DNA of 53,113 nucleotides. Origin: Allobosea sp. (GTDB lineage: Bacteria; Pseudomonadota; Alphaproteobacteria; Rhizobiales; Beijerinckiaceae). The notes under the pieces are model-generated. The model saw only the letters and a program-made list of their open reading frames with translations. It was not told the DNA's origin and did no database searches. The translations under genes were made by a program, and so were the position numbers. Positions 1 to 8,392 of this stretch are shown here, one piece after another. The stretch covers positions 1 through 53,113 of the forward strand of contig NZ_JAFKFX010000050.1 in NCBI RefSeq assembly GCF_017308075.1, given 5' to 3'. Positions within the stretch are counted from its first letter, which is position 1. Every line of letters begins with the position of its first letter.

Positions 1-2
1 TC

Positions 3-74
3 GCCGCTGCCGCCCAGAACCTCAGGAAACTCGCAAAGCTCCTTCCGAACGGGCCACAGATCAGGGCCGCATGA
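3..74 (+). pseudogene. Transposase C-terminus (IS1182/IS5-like), cut by window edge
   Basis: The only open frame entering from the left edge encodes about 23 residues containing AQNLRKLAKL and ends with TGA at 72-74. An alanine-rich stretch followed by QNLRKLAKL is typical of the extreme C-terminus of IS1182/IS5-type DDE transposases. The catalytic part lies outside the window, so intactness cannot be judged. The 3' flank contains GGCCGACTTTTTCAAC near 127-142, which resembles sequence often seen at the ends of such elements. Family assignment is inference from a short tail. Confidence 0.45.
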
Positions 75-205
75 GAAGGCGAGCCTCGATCGGCCAGATC
101 CGCCGCCCGGCAGCAGCGCTCAAATGGCCGACTTTTTCAACGATATCGGTCGAGAGCGGAAAGTCCCGCCACGGCGGTCGACCCACCTCCGATGCAGAAT
201 AGCCG
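75..205. mobile_element. Probable right end of an insertion sequence
   Basis: About 130 bases follow the transposase-like stop codon and hold no convincing gene. A 60-codon minus-strand frame (61-243) overlaps the transposase tail and has no recognisable motif or ribosome-binding site. The stretch GGCCGACTTTTTCAAC fits an IS terminal region. The exact terminal repeat and target duplication cannot be set because the other end is outside the window. Confidence 0.35.
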
Positions 206-358
206 ATGATCGGCGCGCTACGGCCAATCATCGCCTTGGCCATGCCGCAACGCTTTGCGACACGCAGGCCCCACGCCTTCTTCTTGCCAGCGGCTAGCGC
301 TGGCAGCGCGCGGGCGCCGTCCCTTTGCGAAGCCGATAGCCCGGACTATCTACGAGCA

Positions 359-1840
359 ATGAGCAGGATCGCTTTCGACAACTCCTATGCGCGGCTTCCC
401 CCGCGCTTTTTCGCCTCAGTCGAGCCGACGGCAGTCAGCGCGCCGCGCCTCATCAAGCTCAACGAGGCGCTGGCGACGGAGCTCGGCCTCGACCCGGCCT
501 GGCTGAGCAGCCCACAGGGCGTTGCGATGCTGGCTGGCAACAGCCTCGTCGAGGGGGCAATGCCGATCGCGACCGCCTATGCCGGACACCAGTTCGGTGG
601 CTTCAACCCGCAGCTCGGCGACGGCCGCGCCATCCTGCTCGGCGAAGTGGTCGACCGCGAGGGCCGCCGTCGCGACATCCAGCTCAAAGGCGCGGGCCCG
701 ACGCCGTTCTCGCGCCGGGGAGACGGCCGGGCGGCGCTCGGGCCGGTTCTGCGCGAGTACATCGTCGGCGAGGCGATGGCGGCACTCGGCATCCCGACGA
801 CGCGGGCGCTCGCGGCAGTGCGGACGGGGGATTGGGTCAGACGGGAGCGTCCCCTGCCCGGCGCCATCCTGACGCGCGTCGCCGCCAGCCATATCAGGAT
901 CGGCACCTTCCAGTTCTTCGCGGCACGCGGCGACGCCGAGGGCCTGCGCGTGCTCGCGGACCACGCGATCGCCCGGCACTATCCGGATTGCGCCGACAAC
1001 GAGGCGCCCTATCTCCGTCTGCTCGAGGCCGTCATCGCGGCGCAGGCCGCGCTCGTCGGGCAATGGCTGCTGATCGGCTTCATCCACGGCGTCATGAACA
1101 CCGACAACATGTCGATCGCCGGCGAGACCATCGATTACGGGCCGTGCGCCTTCATGGACAGCTATGATGCCGGCACGGTGTTCAGCTCGATCGACGAGCA
1201 TGGCCGCTACGCCTATGGCAACCAGTCGGCGATCGCGCGCTGGAACCTGACCCGCTTCGCCGAGGCGCTGCTGCCCCTGCTGGCCGAGGATGTCGATCAG
1301 GCGATTCCGATCGCGCAGGCGGCGCTCGACCGCTTCGAGCCCCTGTTCCAGCGCGGGCTCGTCACCGGCTTCCGCCGCAAGCTCGGCCTCGCCACGGAAG
1401 AGCCCGAGGACATCGAACTGATCAGGACGCTGCTGGAAACGATGCAGCGCGGCAAGGCCGACTTCACTCTGACCTTCCGACGGCTTGGCCAGGACACCAC
1501 CTCCCTCGCCGATGGCGAGGCCTGCCGCGACCTGTTCGAGACCCCCGCCGAATTCGATGGCTGGGAAAGCCGCTGGCGCCAGCGGCTGCAGAAGGAGGCG
1601 CTCGCGGCCGAGGCCGAGGCGCGTCGGGCGGCGATGCGCTCCGTCAATCCGCTCTTCATCTCGCGCAACCACCGTATCGAAGCGGTGATCCAGGCAGCTG
1701 AGGAACGGGACGACCTCGCCCCCTTCGAGGAACTGCTTTCCGTGCTGGCGAGGCCCTATGAGGAGCAGCCGGGGCGCGAGAGCTATGCCTTGCCGCCGGC
1801 CGCCCATGAGCGCGTTCTGGCGACTTTCTGCGGCACCTAG
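359..1840 (+). CDS. selO: Protein adenylyltransferase SelO (YdiU/UPF0061 family)
   Basis: SelO is a pseudokinase-fold enzyme that transfers AMP from ATP to Ser/Thr/Tyr of target proteins, linked to redox stress in bacteria and mitochondria. The 493-residue length is normal for the family. Visible hallmarks are the GDGRA segment, the [20 protein letters not shown] region, the catalytic NTDN motif (D249, N250) and metal-binding DYGP (D259). The protein ends in Phe-Cys-Gly-Thr, so a cysteine sits at the antepenultimate position that is selenocysteine in vertebrate SELENOO. The start at 359 ([10 protein letters not shown]) was preferred over in-frame codons from 206 because family homology begins there and the upstream residues are low-complexity. 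The ribosome-binding site is weak. The gene is monocistronic, with an IS remnant upstream. Confidence 0.95.
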   Translation: MSRIAFDNSYARLPPRFFASVEPTAVSAPRLIKLNEALATELGLDPAWLSSPQGVAMLAGNSLVEGAMPIATAYAGHQFGGFNPQLGDGRAILLGEVVDREGRRRDIQLKGAGPTPFSRRGDGRAALGPVLREYIVGEAMAALGIPTTRALAAVRTGDWVRRERPLPGAILTRVAASHIRIGTFQFFAARGDAEGLRVLADHAIARHYPDCADNEAPYLRLLEAVIAAQAALVGQWLLIGFIHGVMNTDNMSIAGETIDYGPCAFMDSYDAGTVFSSIDEHGRYAYGNQSAIARWNLTRFAEALLPLLAEDVDQAIPIAQAALDRFEPLFQRGLVTGFRRKLGLATEEPEDIELIRTLLETMQRGKADFTLTFRRLGQDTTSLADGEACRDLFETPAEFDGWESRWRQRLQKEALAAEAEARRAAMRSVNPLFISRNHRIEAVIQAAEERDDLAPFEELLSVLARPYEEQPGRESYALPPAAHERVLATFCGT

Positions 1841-1935
1841 AGCACCTCCGCGATACCGGGCCGCGGAAATTCTCTATCCGTTTGTTTTATCGCCTTTTTC
1901 CTCACGCGAACCGGTACCCGCTTCGCACTCAATCT
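1838..1935. repeat. Rhizobial-type intergenic palindromic repeat (degenerate)
   Basis: The short space after selO contains TCTATCCGTTTGTTTTATCG followed by CTCACGCGAACCGGTACCCG and CTTCGC. This string order matches a repeat I recall as common between genes of Rhizobiales (an AGAGCAT-type end, a GTTTTATCGC core and a GCGAACCGGT-ACTTCGC hairpin). GCGAA and TTCGC form the arms of a small hairpin. Only one copy is in this window, so membership rests on recollection. Confidence 0.4.
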
Positions 1936-2405
1936 CGCGGCAGGAGGTCGACGCGCCGCAGGTCCTTGGCCCGCCCGAAGCTCTCGACGATCGCGCGCAG
2001 CTCCTCGCGTTCGGGAACAGGGAGCGCGACGCCGCCGACCCGGACGACCTGCCGCGTCGCGGGAACGATCTCGCGCCAGGCGTCTCCGGCGCGGACCGCG
2101 AAGCCGGCCATGAACTCGACGGGAAGCGGAGCACCGCCCCAGGAGAGATAGACCTCGGAGCGGAACCGGGGATGCGGCGCGGGAGCACGCAGTTCAAGAC
2201 CGAGCTGGCGCGCGACGCGCCTCGCATCCGCGACGCTGGCCAGGATATCGACGTCGGCGACGTCGCTCACGCGCCCGCCATGCAAGGCGATGGCTGCGCT
2301 GGCGATGACCCACCACGGCTCCCGTGCGACGGCCATGATGCCGGCGGCGGCGGCGAGCGTCTCGTGCAGGGCCTTGGGCAAGACGACAGGCGCCGCCCCA
2401 CGCAT
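1929..2405 (-). CDS. Nucleotidyltransferase-fold hypothetical protein
   Basis: This is a 158-residue protein that I cannot name precisely. Residues about 24-52 (WWVIASAAIALHGG, then DVADVDILAS) resemble the helix and the acidic DxD motif of minimal nucleotidyltransferase or AbiEii-like folds, where two Asp bind metal. The rest has no clear signature. It starts at ATG 2405, 5 bases after the stop of the lipoprotein gene of the lipid transporter, so it is probably the last gene of that operon. The longer frame reaching 2753 was rejected because its first 116 residues are a frame shadow of the lipoprotein gene. Function is unknown, and a housekeeping or antitoxin-like role is possible. Confidence 0.7.
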   Translation of the reverse strand: MRGAAPVVLPKALHETLAAAAGIMAVAREPWWVIASAAIALHGGRVSDVADVDILASVADARRVARQLGLELRAPAPHPRFRSEVYLSWGGAPLPVEFMAGFAVRAGDAWREIVPATRQVVRVGGVALPVPEREELRAIVESFGRAKDLRRVDLLPRD

Positions 2406-2410
2406 CGGTG

Positions 2411-3040
2411 TCAGCCGCGGCCGGCCCAGCGCACGATCTCGATCAGCACCTGCGACAGCGCCTTGTCGAGCGCATGGGCCGCGGCAGCCCCGTCGGCCGT
2501 GCCGGCCGGCACCCGCGCCGAGAACAGCTTGGCCCGCTGGATCTTGCCGGTGCGGTCGCCGACCAGCTTGGCGGTGATCTCGACCACGGCCTGGCCGCTC
2601 GCGGCATAGATGTTGAAGCTGCGAATGTCGGTGTTGAGCTGGACATCCGGCACCATGCGCTCGCCCGGCCGGCTGACCGCAGCGATCCGGCTGCCGTTCT
2701 CGAAGGTCTGGATCAGCCGGGTCTGGACCAGCCGCGGCACGCGGTCGGCCCATTGCGCGCTGCCGAGGAAGGACAGCGCGCCGGCGGAATCCTTGACGAT
2801 GAGCCGATCGGAATCGAGAGCCTGCACCGTTGTCGGCTCGGCGACGACGAGGGCCGCCTGCGAGCCGCCGACGCGGCCGAAATCACGCGGCGCCGAGAGA
2901 TCGAAGGTCGTCGGTGTCGGGCCGCCGCCGCAGCCTGCCAGCAGCAGGGCGACCGCGATCGCGCCGGAAGCGGCACGCGCGCGAGCGGAGAGCGACGAAA
3001 GCGGGCTGGGCATCAGCATCGAACTAGCGCGATCCACCAT
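2411..3040 (-). CDS. ABC-type transport auxiliary lipoprotein (PqiC/ABC_trans_aux family)
   Basis: This 209-residue protein has an N-terminal signal and lipobox LLAGC (lipidated Cys37 from the first ATG), followed by Gly-rich sequence and a TTFDLSAP segment typical of ABC-transport auxiliary lipoproteins. In MCE/Mla-like systems of alphaproteobacteria this outer-membrane-anchored lipoprotein takes the place of MlaA/MlaC-type components and partners the MCE protein. The first ATG (3040) overlaps the end of the MCE gene by 17 bases. ATGs at 3019 and 3013 are equally plausible and leave a more typical signal length. It is the fifth gene of the minus-strand lipid transport operon. Confidence 0.85.
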   Translation of the reverse strand: MVDRASSMLMPSPLSSLSARARAASGAIAVALLLAGCGGGPTPTTFDLSAPRDFGRVGGSQAALVVAEPTTVQALDSDRLIVKDSAGALSFLGSAQWADRVPRLVQTRLIQTFENGSRIAAVSRPGERMVPDVQLNTDIRSFNIYAASGQAVVEITAKLVGDRTGKIQRAKLFSARVPAGTADGAAAAHALDKALSQVLIEIVRWAGRG

Positions 3041-4157
3041 ATTGGGGAAGCGGCGGGCGACCGCCGAAGATGAACTGCTGGGGATTACGCTCGAAGCTGC
3101 GCAAAGTTCGGTTCACTTCGGAGAGAGTCCGCTTGCCGTCGGACGCCAGCGTTTCCAGATCGCGCAGGCCGGGGCCGGTGAAGCGGTTGATCCCGGTGGT
3201 GATCTCGGCCGTGCGCTTGTCGAGATTGTCGGCGAGGACGCGAATCGACTTTGCGGCATTGCCGACCTCGGCGAGAGCACCCTGCCCGTCCTCGGCATTA
3301 AGGAAGGACTGCGCTGCCTTGAGCACGCCTTCGACCTGATCGGCAGCCCGGTTGAGCTTCTCGGTGATCGAGGCGACATCGCTAACCACCTTCGAAACGT
3401 CGTTGCTGGAGCCGCCGAGGGCCGCGGTGAACTTGTCGATATTATTGATAATGTTGGAGATCTTCTGGTCGTCGACCGAGCGGACAACCTCCGTCAGCTC
3501 TTCGCTGAGCACGCCGAGCTTCTGCGTCAGCGGCGAGATCGTCTCGGCGATCTGCCCGAAGCTCGCCATCAGCTTGTCGATGCCGTCGGCGTTATTCCCG
3601 AGAGCCGCCGAGAACTTCTCGACGTTGCGAACGGTGTTGGTGATCGAGCCGGAATTCTCCTTGATCAGGCCATCCAGGCTGCCGAGCACCTCGTCCGCCT
3701 TCTGCGCGACATTGCGCACGGATTCGATGATGTCCTGGAACTCCGAGCGGTCGGCGTAGATCGTCGGCAGCGCCTCGCCCTGCTTCGCCTGGAGAACCGG
3801 CGCATCCTGCTGGCCGCCGATCAATTGCAAGGCGACCACGCCGGCCAGCCCCTGCGCCTCGATGCGGGCCCGCGTGTCGATCCGCAGCGGGGTTGTGTTC
3901 TCGACCTCGATCACCCCGTAGATGCGACTGGGGTCGTCAGGCTGGAGCCCGATCTGCTTGACCTCGCCGACGCGCAGGCCGTTGAAGAGCACGCTCGAAC
4001 CGCGCGCCAGCCCGGTCACCGACCCCGTGAAGATCACCCGGACGTCCTGCTTGCGGCCGGAGCCGCCGCTGCCGAACCAATAGACGAAGCCGAACATCGC
4101 CGCGATCACTGCGAGCGTGAAAAGACCGACCAGAGCATAGTTGGCGCGAGACTCCAT
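3024..4157 (-). CDS. MCE-domain lipid-transport protein (MlaD family)
   Basis: This 377-residue inner-membrane protein carries one transmembrane helix near residues 8-27 (YALVGLFTLAVIAAMFGF) followed by an MCE/MlaD domain at about 40-120 (VTGLARGSSVLFNGLRVGEV is a hallmark). A long helical C-terminal region (about 150-350) is rich in Ala, Asp and Lys. MlaD-type proteins form hexameric rings that carry phospholipid between the membranes, and the long helices can extend into a periplasmic tunnel. Its gene lies 9 bases downstream of the MlaF-like ATPase gene. The length is well above the ~180 residues of E. coli MlaD but usual for alphaproteobacterial homologues. Confidence 0.92.
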   Translation of the reverse strand: MESRANYALVGLFTLAVIAAMFGFVYWFGSGGSGRKQDVRVIFTGSVTGLARGSSVLFNGLRVGEVKQIGLQPDDPSRIYGVIEVENTTPLRIDTRARIEAQGLAGVVALQLIGGQQDAPVLQAKQGEALPTIYADRSEFQDIIESVRNVAQKADEVLGSLDGLIKENSGSITNTVRNVEKFSAALGNNADGIDKLMASFGQIAETISPLTQKLGVLSEELTEVVRSVDDQKISNIINNIDKFTAALGGSSNDVSKVVSDVASITEKLNRAADQVEGVLKAAQSFLNAEDGQGALAEVGNAAKSIRVLADNLDKRTAEITTGINRFTGPGLRDLETLASDGKRTLSEVNRTLRSFERNPQQFIFGGRPPLPQYGGSR

Positions 4158-4166
4158 GTTGCTCCG

Positions 4167-5003
4167 TCAGGTCCTCATACTGTCTTGCGGCAATCGGGCC
4201 CGGGCCCGCTCGCCGCCGAAATAGGCTTTCAGCCAGGGATGGTCGCAGGCCAGCATGTCAGCGAGCGAACCGACCGCGATGACACGCTTATCCGCCAGGG
4301 CGGCTATTCTGTCGCACGCAACGAAGAGACTGTCCAAATCATGCGTTACCATGAACACGGTCAGTCCCAAAGTCTGCTTCAGCGTCATGATCAGTTCGTC
4401 GAAATCGGCGGCGCCGATCGGGTCGAGTCCGGATGTCGGCTCGTCGAGGAACACGATCTCGGGGTCGAGGGCGAGCGCGCGGGCGAGTGCGGCCCGCTTG
4501 ATCATGCCGCCGGAGAGCTCCGAGGGCGTCTTGTCGGCGGCGTCCGGCGGCAGGCCGACCATCTCGATCTTGAGCATGGCGAGCTCGTCGAGCAGCTTCG
4601 GCGAAAGCTTGAGATATTCCCGCATCGGCAGCTGGATGTTCTGCTTGACGCTCAGTGCCGAGAACAGCGCGCCATGCTGGAACATCACGCCGAAGCGCCG
4701 CTCGAGCGTCCGGCGGCCACGTGCGTCGAGCCGGTCGACATCCTCGCCGAAGACCTCGATCGTCCCGCGCTGCTTGCCGACGAGACCGAGAATGGTGCGC
4801 GTCAGCACCGATTTACCCTGCCCGGAACCGCCGACAAAGCCGAGAATCTCGCCGCGCATCACCTCGAGGTTCAAGCCATCCATGATGACCTTCTCGCCGA
4901 ACGCGACCTTGAGATTGCACACGCGAATAACGGGCTCGCCGGCGCCGGCAGAGGCAGGCTCCCTCGCGGCCATAGGCATTGCCAGATCCCCCTGCTCCGC
5001 CAT
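4167..5003 (-). CDS. Phospholipid ABC transporter ATP-binding protein (MlaF family)
   Basis: This 278-residue ATPase energises the MlaE permease. Walker A is GGSGQGKS (residues 58-65), the Q-loop lies near VMFQHGALF, the signature is LSGGM (163-167), Walker B is IVFLDE (about 183-188) with DEPTSGLDP, and the H-loop is in MVTHD. FQHGALFSALSV and TVFMVTHDLDS are typical of MlaF rather than of import ATPases. The start at 5003 has a strong AAGGGCAGGG ribosome-binding site, while internal ATGs at 4979 and 4973 lack one. It lies 11 bases after the permease gene, between the permease and MCE genes in the operon. Confidence 0.93.
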   Translation of the reverse strand: MAEQGDLAMPMAAREPASAGAGEPVIRVCNLKVAFGEKVIMDGLNLEVMRGEILGFVGGSGQGKSVLTRTILGLVGKQRGTIEVFGEDVDRLDARGRRTLERRFGVMFQHGALFSALSVKQNIQLPMREYLKLSPKLLDELAMLKIEMVGLPPDAADKTPSELSGGMIKRAALARALALDPEIVFLDEPTSGLDPIGAADFDELIMTLKQTLGLTVFMVTHDLDSLFVACDRIAALADKRVIAVGSLADMLACDHPWLKAYFGGERARARLPQDSMRT

Positions 5004-5014
5004 CGCCCTGCCCT

Positions 5015-6160
5015 TCAGAAACTGATCGAGGCGAAGAACATGGCGAAAAGCCCGTCGACGACGATGACCATGAAGATCGCCTTCACCACCGAGGCCGTGA
5101 CCTGGCGCCCGAGCGATTCGGCCGAGCCCTTCACGGCAAGCCCTTCGATCGAGGCGATCAGGCCGATGACGAAGGCCATGAACGGCGCCTTGATGAGGCC
5201 GACAGCGAAATGCTGCCAGGTGATCACCGATTTCAGCCTGGCGAGAAAGGTGTCGGGGCCGATGCCCCCATAAAGCCAGGAGACGAGCCCGGCACCGACC
5301 AGCCCCGCCATCGCGGAGATGAAGGTCAGGATCGGCAGCGAGATCATCAGCGCCAGGATGCGCGGCACGACCAGGACCTCGATCGGCTCGAGCCCCATCA
5401 CCCGCAGCGCATCGATCTCCTCGCGCATCTTCATCGAGCCGATCTCGGCGGTGAAGGCCGAGCCGGAGCGCCCGGCGACCATGATCGAGGTCAGGAGCAC
5501 GGCAAGCTCGCGCAGGATCAGGATGCCGGTCAGGTTGACCACGAAAGCGGCGGCGCCGAACTGCTGCAGCTGGAAGATGCCCTGCTGCGCGACGATACAG
5601 CCGACCAGGAACGAAATCAGGATGATGATCGGCGCGCCGCTGAAGGCGATCAGCTCGATCTGGTTGATCAGGGACGGGCCGCGAAACTTGCGCGGCCCGA
5701 ACAGCGCCCCGCCGCAGGCGATCATCACCTCGCCGAGAAAAACGGCGCCTCCGACCAGGTCACGGCCGAAATTGGTGATGGCCTTGCCGACATTGACGAG
5801 GACGGTGACCAGCCCGATCGGCTTACCCGGCGCCTTGTAGTCGGAGGAGCGCAGAGCGACCTCGCCCAGCAACACGCCGTGCTCGGGGCGGCGGCTGGCG
5901 AGCTCGACCTTCGCGCCACTGGTCTCGCCGATATCCTTGAGGCGGGCGAGGAGGTAGGCGCCGAGCGTATCGAGACGGGAAATAGCCGAGAGATCGAGCT
6001 GCGCCTGCCGGACCGCTGCGACGCGCTCGCCGATCTCGGCAACGAGCGCTTCCAGACGCGGAGCGCGATCGGCGCTCCAATTGCCGGTGAGCGCGACAGC
6101 CAGGACTCCGCCCTCATCGCGATAGACCGCTTGCGGTTCAGCGTCGTCGACGGCGGTCAT
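5015..6160 (-). CDS. STAS-MlaE fusion: lipid ABC transporter permease
   Basis: This 381-residue protein is a fusion. Residues about 1-95 form a STAS (MlaB-like) domain (LDLSAISRLDTLGAYLLARL) and residues about 150-380 form the MlaE permease with several membrane helices. MLAE hallmarks include FSGAPIIILISFLVGCIVAQ, GRSGSAFTAEIGSMKMREEI and the ALRVMGLEP loop. In E. coli the MlaB STAS protein is a separate subunit. Here it is covalently joined, which is usual in alphaproteobacteria. It starts 6 bases after the MFS gene, so the two are probably co-transcribed. With MlaF and the MCE protein it forms the inner-membrane lipid transporter. Confidence 0.93.
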   Translation of the reverse strand: MTAVDDAEPQAVYRDEGGVLAVALTGNWSADRAPRLEALVAEIGERVAAVRQAQLDLSAISRLDTLGAYLLARLKDIGETSGAKVELASRRPEHGVLLGEVALRSSDYKAPGKPIGLVTVLVNVGKAITNFGRDLVGGAVFLGEVMIACGGALFGPRKFRGPSLINQIELIAFSGAPIIILISFLVGCIVAQQGIFQLQQFGAAAFVVNLTGILILRELAVLLTSIMVAGRSGSAFTAEIGSMKMREEIDALRVMGLEPIEVLVVPRILALMISLPILTFISAMAGLVGAGLVSWLYGGIGPDTFLARLKSVITWQHFAVGLIKAPFMAFVIGLIASIEGLAVKGSAESLGRQVTASVVKAIFMVIVVDGLFAMFFASISF

Positions 6161-6166
6161 GAGGGT

Positions 6167-7381
6167 TTACCGGCCTCTTGCGATCGAATCTGTCGCCCCC
6201 CGGCCTGTATCGCCGCGCAACCCCGCAATGGCAAGCGTCGCGAGCCCGGCCCCGACCAGCGCGACCGGAACCATGGCCAGGAAGACACCCGGGCCGAGAA
6301 GCCGGTAGAGATAGCCGGCGAGCACGGTCAGGGTTCCCATCGCCAGCGCACCGACAGCCACGAGACGCCCCTGCGCCGCCGCCCGGCGCGCCTCCGGAGC
6401 CAGAGCCGAGACCGCGGCGAGCGCGCCCAGATGCGCGCAGGCGAAGCTGACGCCGTGCAGGAGCTGGAGCCCGATGGTGAAGGCGAAACCGGGGTCGAAG
6501 GCCATCAGACCAAAGCGCAGCGCAGCCGCCATGGCGGCGATGACGGTCCAGCGCAGGCCGCCGACGCCACGGGCCGCAATGCCGCCGGCGAAGAGGAAGA
6601 CGCCGATCTCGGCGACCACCGCGATGGCCCAGAGAAAGCCGATGCGCTCGTCGCTGAAGCCGAGACTGCGCCAGTGCAGCGAGCCGAAGGCATAGAGCGC
6701 GGCATGGGTGGCGTTGACGCAGGCCGCGGCCATGATGGCCAGCCAGAAACTGGTCGAGAAGCCGCGGATGGGCATATCCCGCCCGCTCGCCTCGGCCGCC
6801 GCCGCCGGGGGCGGCGGAGCCTGCAAGGCCGCCAGCGCCGCCATCAGGCTGCAGCCCGCGAGAACGAGCGGTATCGGCCAGGCACCATGGCGCGCCACGA
6901 GATAGCCTCCGGCGAGATTGCCGAGCACGAAGGTGACCGAGCCCCAGAGGCGGACCCGGCCATAGTCGCGCAGGCGGCCGGCGCGGACCTGGGTCGTGGT
7001 CAGGATGTCGGCGAGCGGCACGACGCCCGAGAGCGCGACCGCGGCGAGCGTGGTCACGAGCGCGATCGGAACCAGCCCTTCGAGCCTCGACAGCGTGTAA
7101 TAGGCCGCTGCGGCACAGGCGTTCAGCAGCGCCAGCAGCAGAACCGGGGGGATGCGCCGGTCAGCAAGGCCGGTGATCCACGACGCCGCCAGGACGCGCA
7201 CCAGGATGGGAACGGCGAGGACATAGCCGATCTCGACATCGCTCAGCCCCTTCGCGCCGAGCCAGACCGGGAAGAACGGCAGATAGAAGCCGATGCCGAC
7301 GAAGTTCAGCCCGTGCATCAGGGAGAGGCGCGCAGCAAGCCAGCGCCCGGAACCGAACCCGGAATATGGCGAGGAGGACAT
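6167..7381 (-). CDS. MFS transporter, MFS_1-like/HcaT (3-phenylpropionate permease) type
   Basis: This 404-residue protein has about 12 hydrophobic segments. Its opening, SLMHGLNFVGIGFYLPFFPV followed by WLGAKGLSDVEIG, is characteristic of the PPP/HcaT-like MFS_1_like family, with the DRR loop of the A-motif at ITGLADRR. Substrates in this family are poorly known (3-phenylpropionate in E. coli, some nucleoside-like ones). It is the first gene of the minus-strand lipid transport operon, ending 6 bases before the STAS-MlaE start, which is an unusual partner. There is no strong ribosome-binding site before ATG 7381. A role in lipid traffic is inference from position only. Confidence 0.88.
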   Translation of the reverse strand: MSSSPYSGFGSGRWLAARLSLMHGLNFVGIGFYLPFFPVWLGAKGLSDVEIGYVLAVPILVRVLAASWITGLADRRIPPVLLLALLNACAAAAYYTLSRLEGLVPIALVTTLAAVALSGVVPLADILTTTQVRAGRLRDYGRVRLWGSVTFVLGNLAGGYLVARHGAWPIPLVLAGCSLMAALAALQAPPPPAAAAEASGRDMPIRGFSTSFWLAIMAAACVNATHAALYAFGSLHWRSLGFSDERIGFLWAIAVVAEIGVFLFAGGIAARGVGGLRWTVIAAMAAALRFGLMAFDPGFAFTIGLQLLHGVSFACAHLGALAAVSALAPEARRAAAQGRLVAVGALAMGTLTVLAGYLYRLLGPGVFLAMVPVALVGAGLATLAIAGLRGDTGRGATDSIARGR

Positions 7382-7483
7382 GGCCGTGGCAGCGATTTCT
7401 TAAAGAATCACCAGCAGATTGCCGGATGGCCATCTTCGATCGGCTCGACTCGATTTGACCAGCCCGTGGAGAGCAGCCTTGCC

Positions 7484-8374
7484 ATGAGCGATGCGCGTTC
7501 GCTGACACCTCTGAGCGAAGTGGACTATGAAGCCATCTCGGCCGCGGTCATGGAAACCGGGCGCGGCCGCTGGTTCCTCGCGGAATACGCCAAGCGCAAC
7601 CGCCAATCCGACACCGAGACGGTGCTCTCGGCCATTGGCCGGCTCGAACGGCTCCTGATTGCCCCTTCCGCCGTGCTCGAAGCCAATCTCGGCTTCCCGG
7701 ATGCGGCGCGCGCGATCGCGGAATTGCGCGAGGATCTAGAACGCGTCGGCAGCGCGGCCCCGTCGCGGCTGTCAGGCCGGATCCAGGAGGCCGCCTCCGG
7801 TATCATCGGCGCCGCCGAAGCCATTCAGGAAGCGGCCTGGACGCTGCGCGAGAGCGGCGCAGCCCCCGATATCTGCGACAAGCTCGACCGTCGCGCCGCC
7901 GAGATCCACGGCGCCACGGCGACCGTCGAAGCGGCGGCGGACCAGATCGAGAAGATGACCGCCACCGTCGCCATGCTCGATTCCAGCCTGCGCGCCCTGG
8001 TCGAGGGCACGGCCGTTCCGCTCGAGGCCACGCCAGCCGCCGTGATCGTGGAAATCCCGGAGCCGCACCCCCCGCTGCAACTGCGCCAACCGCTCACCGA
8101 TCCCGGCGATATCGACATCGTCGAAGTCGACACGCAAAGGCGCGCACCGCTGGCACAGGACGGGCCGCAGCCCGGCAGGCAGCGCCTGCGCCGGTTGGCC
8201 GGCCGTTCCATGGTCGACGAGGACATCGTCTTCAGCGATATCGGCGCGCCCGCGGAGGCGTTTCCCGCCGTGCCGCCGAGCAGCTCGGCGCGCCTCGAGA
8301 TCAGCTATTCCGAGGCGGATCTGCGGGCGATCGGCTCGCTGCCGGTCGAGGAAAGGCTGCGTTTCTTCGCCTGA
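7484..8374 (+). CDS. Conserved alphaproteobacterial protein of unknown function
   Basis: This 296-residue soluble protein has no signal peptide. Residues about 10-50 (AAVMETGRGRWFLAEYAKRN followed by RQSDTETVL) form a highly conserved-looking block that I associate with uncharacterised Rhizobiales proteins. Residues 90-170 are Ala/Glu-rich and likely helical or coiled-coil. Residues 180-260 are Pro/Asp-rich and probably disordered, and the end (ADLRAIGSLPVEERLRFFA) looks like a conserved short motif. The gene is divergent from the MFS-Mla operon. ATG 7484 follows GGAGAG with suitable spacing. The longer plus-strand frame back to 4979 is an antisense shadow of the Mla genes. Distant kinship to CheZ-like helical bundles is only a thought. 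Confidence 0.8.
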   Translation: MSDARSLTPLSEVDYEAISAAVMETGRGRWFLAEYAKRNRQSDTETVLSAIGRLERLLIAPSAVLEANLGFPDAARAIAELREDLERVGSAAPSRLSGRIQEAASGIIGAAEAIQEAAWTLRESGAAPDICDKLDRRAAEIHGATATVEAAADQIEKMTATVAMLDSSLRALVEGTAVPLEATPAAVIVEIPEPHPPLQLRQPLTDPGDIDIVEVDTQRRAPLAQDGPQPGRQRLRRLAGRSMVDEDIVFSDIGAPAEAFPAVPPSSSARLEISYSEADLRAIGSLPVEERLRFFA

Positions 8375-8392
8375 GCCGGCCGTTCCCGTCTT

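Noticed and set aside
61-243. 60-codon minus-strand frame near the left edge
   Set aside because: No motif, no ribosome-binding site, and overlaps the more convincing transposase tail.
206-358. N-terminal extension of SelO from 206
   Set aside because: Family homology and normal length begin at ATG 359. The upstream residues look non-conserved and partly derive from the IS flank.
416-1807. 463-codon minus-strand frame
   Set aside because: Antisense to selO, with no recognisable motif.
2610-5273. 887-codon plus-strand frame
   Set aside because: Antisense to the MCE, MlaF and lipoprotein genes, with no domain or ribosome-binding site.
4979-7483. Very long plus-strand frame joined to the hypothetical gene at 7484
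   Set aside because: The first 835 codons are antisense to well-supported Mla and MFS genes, with low-complexity Arg/Asp/Gln-rich translation typical of shadow frames in GC-rich DNA.
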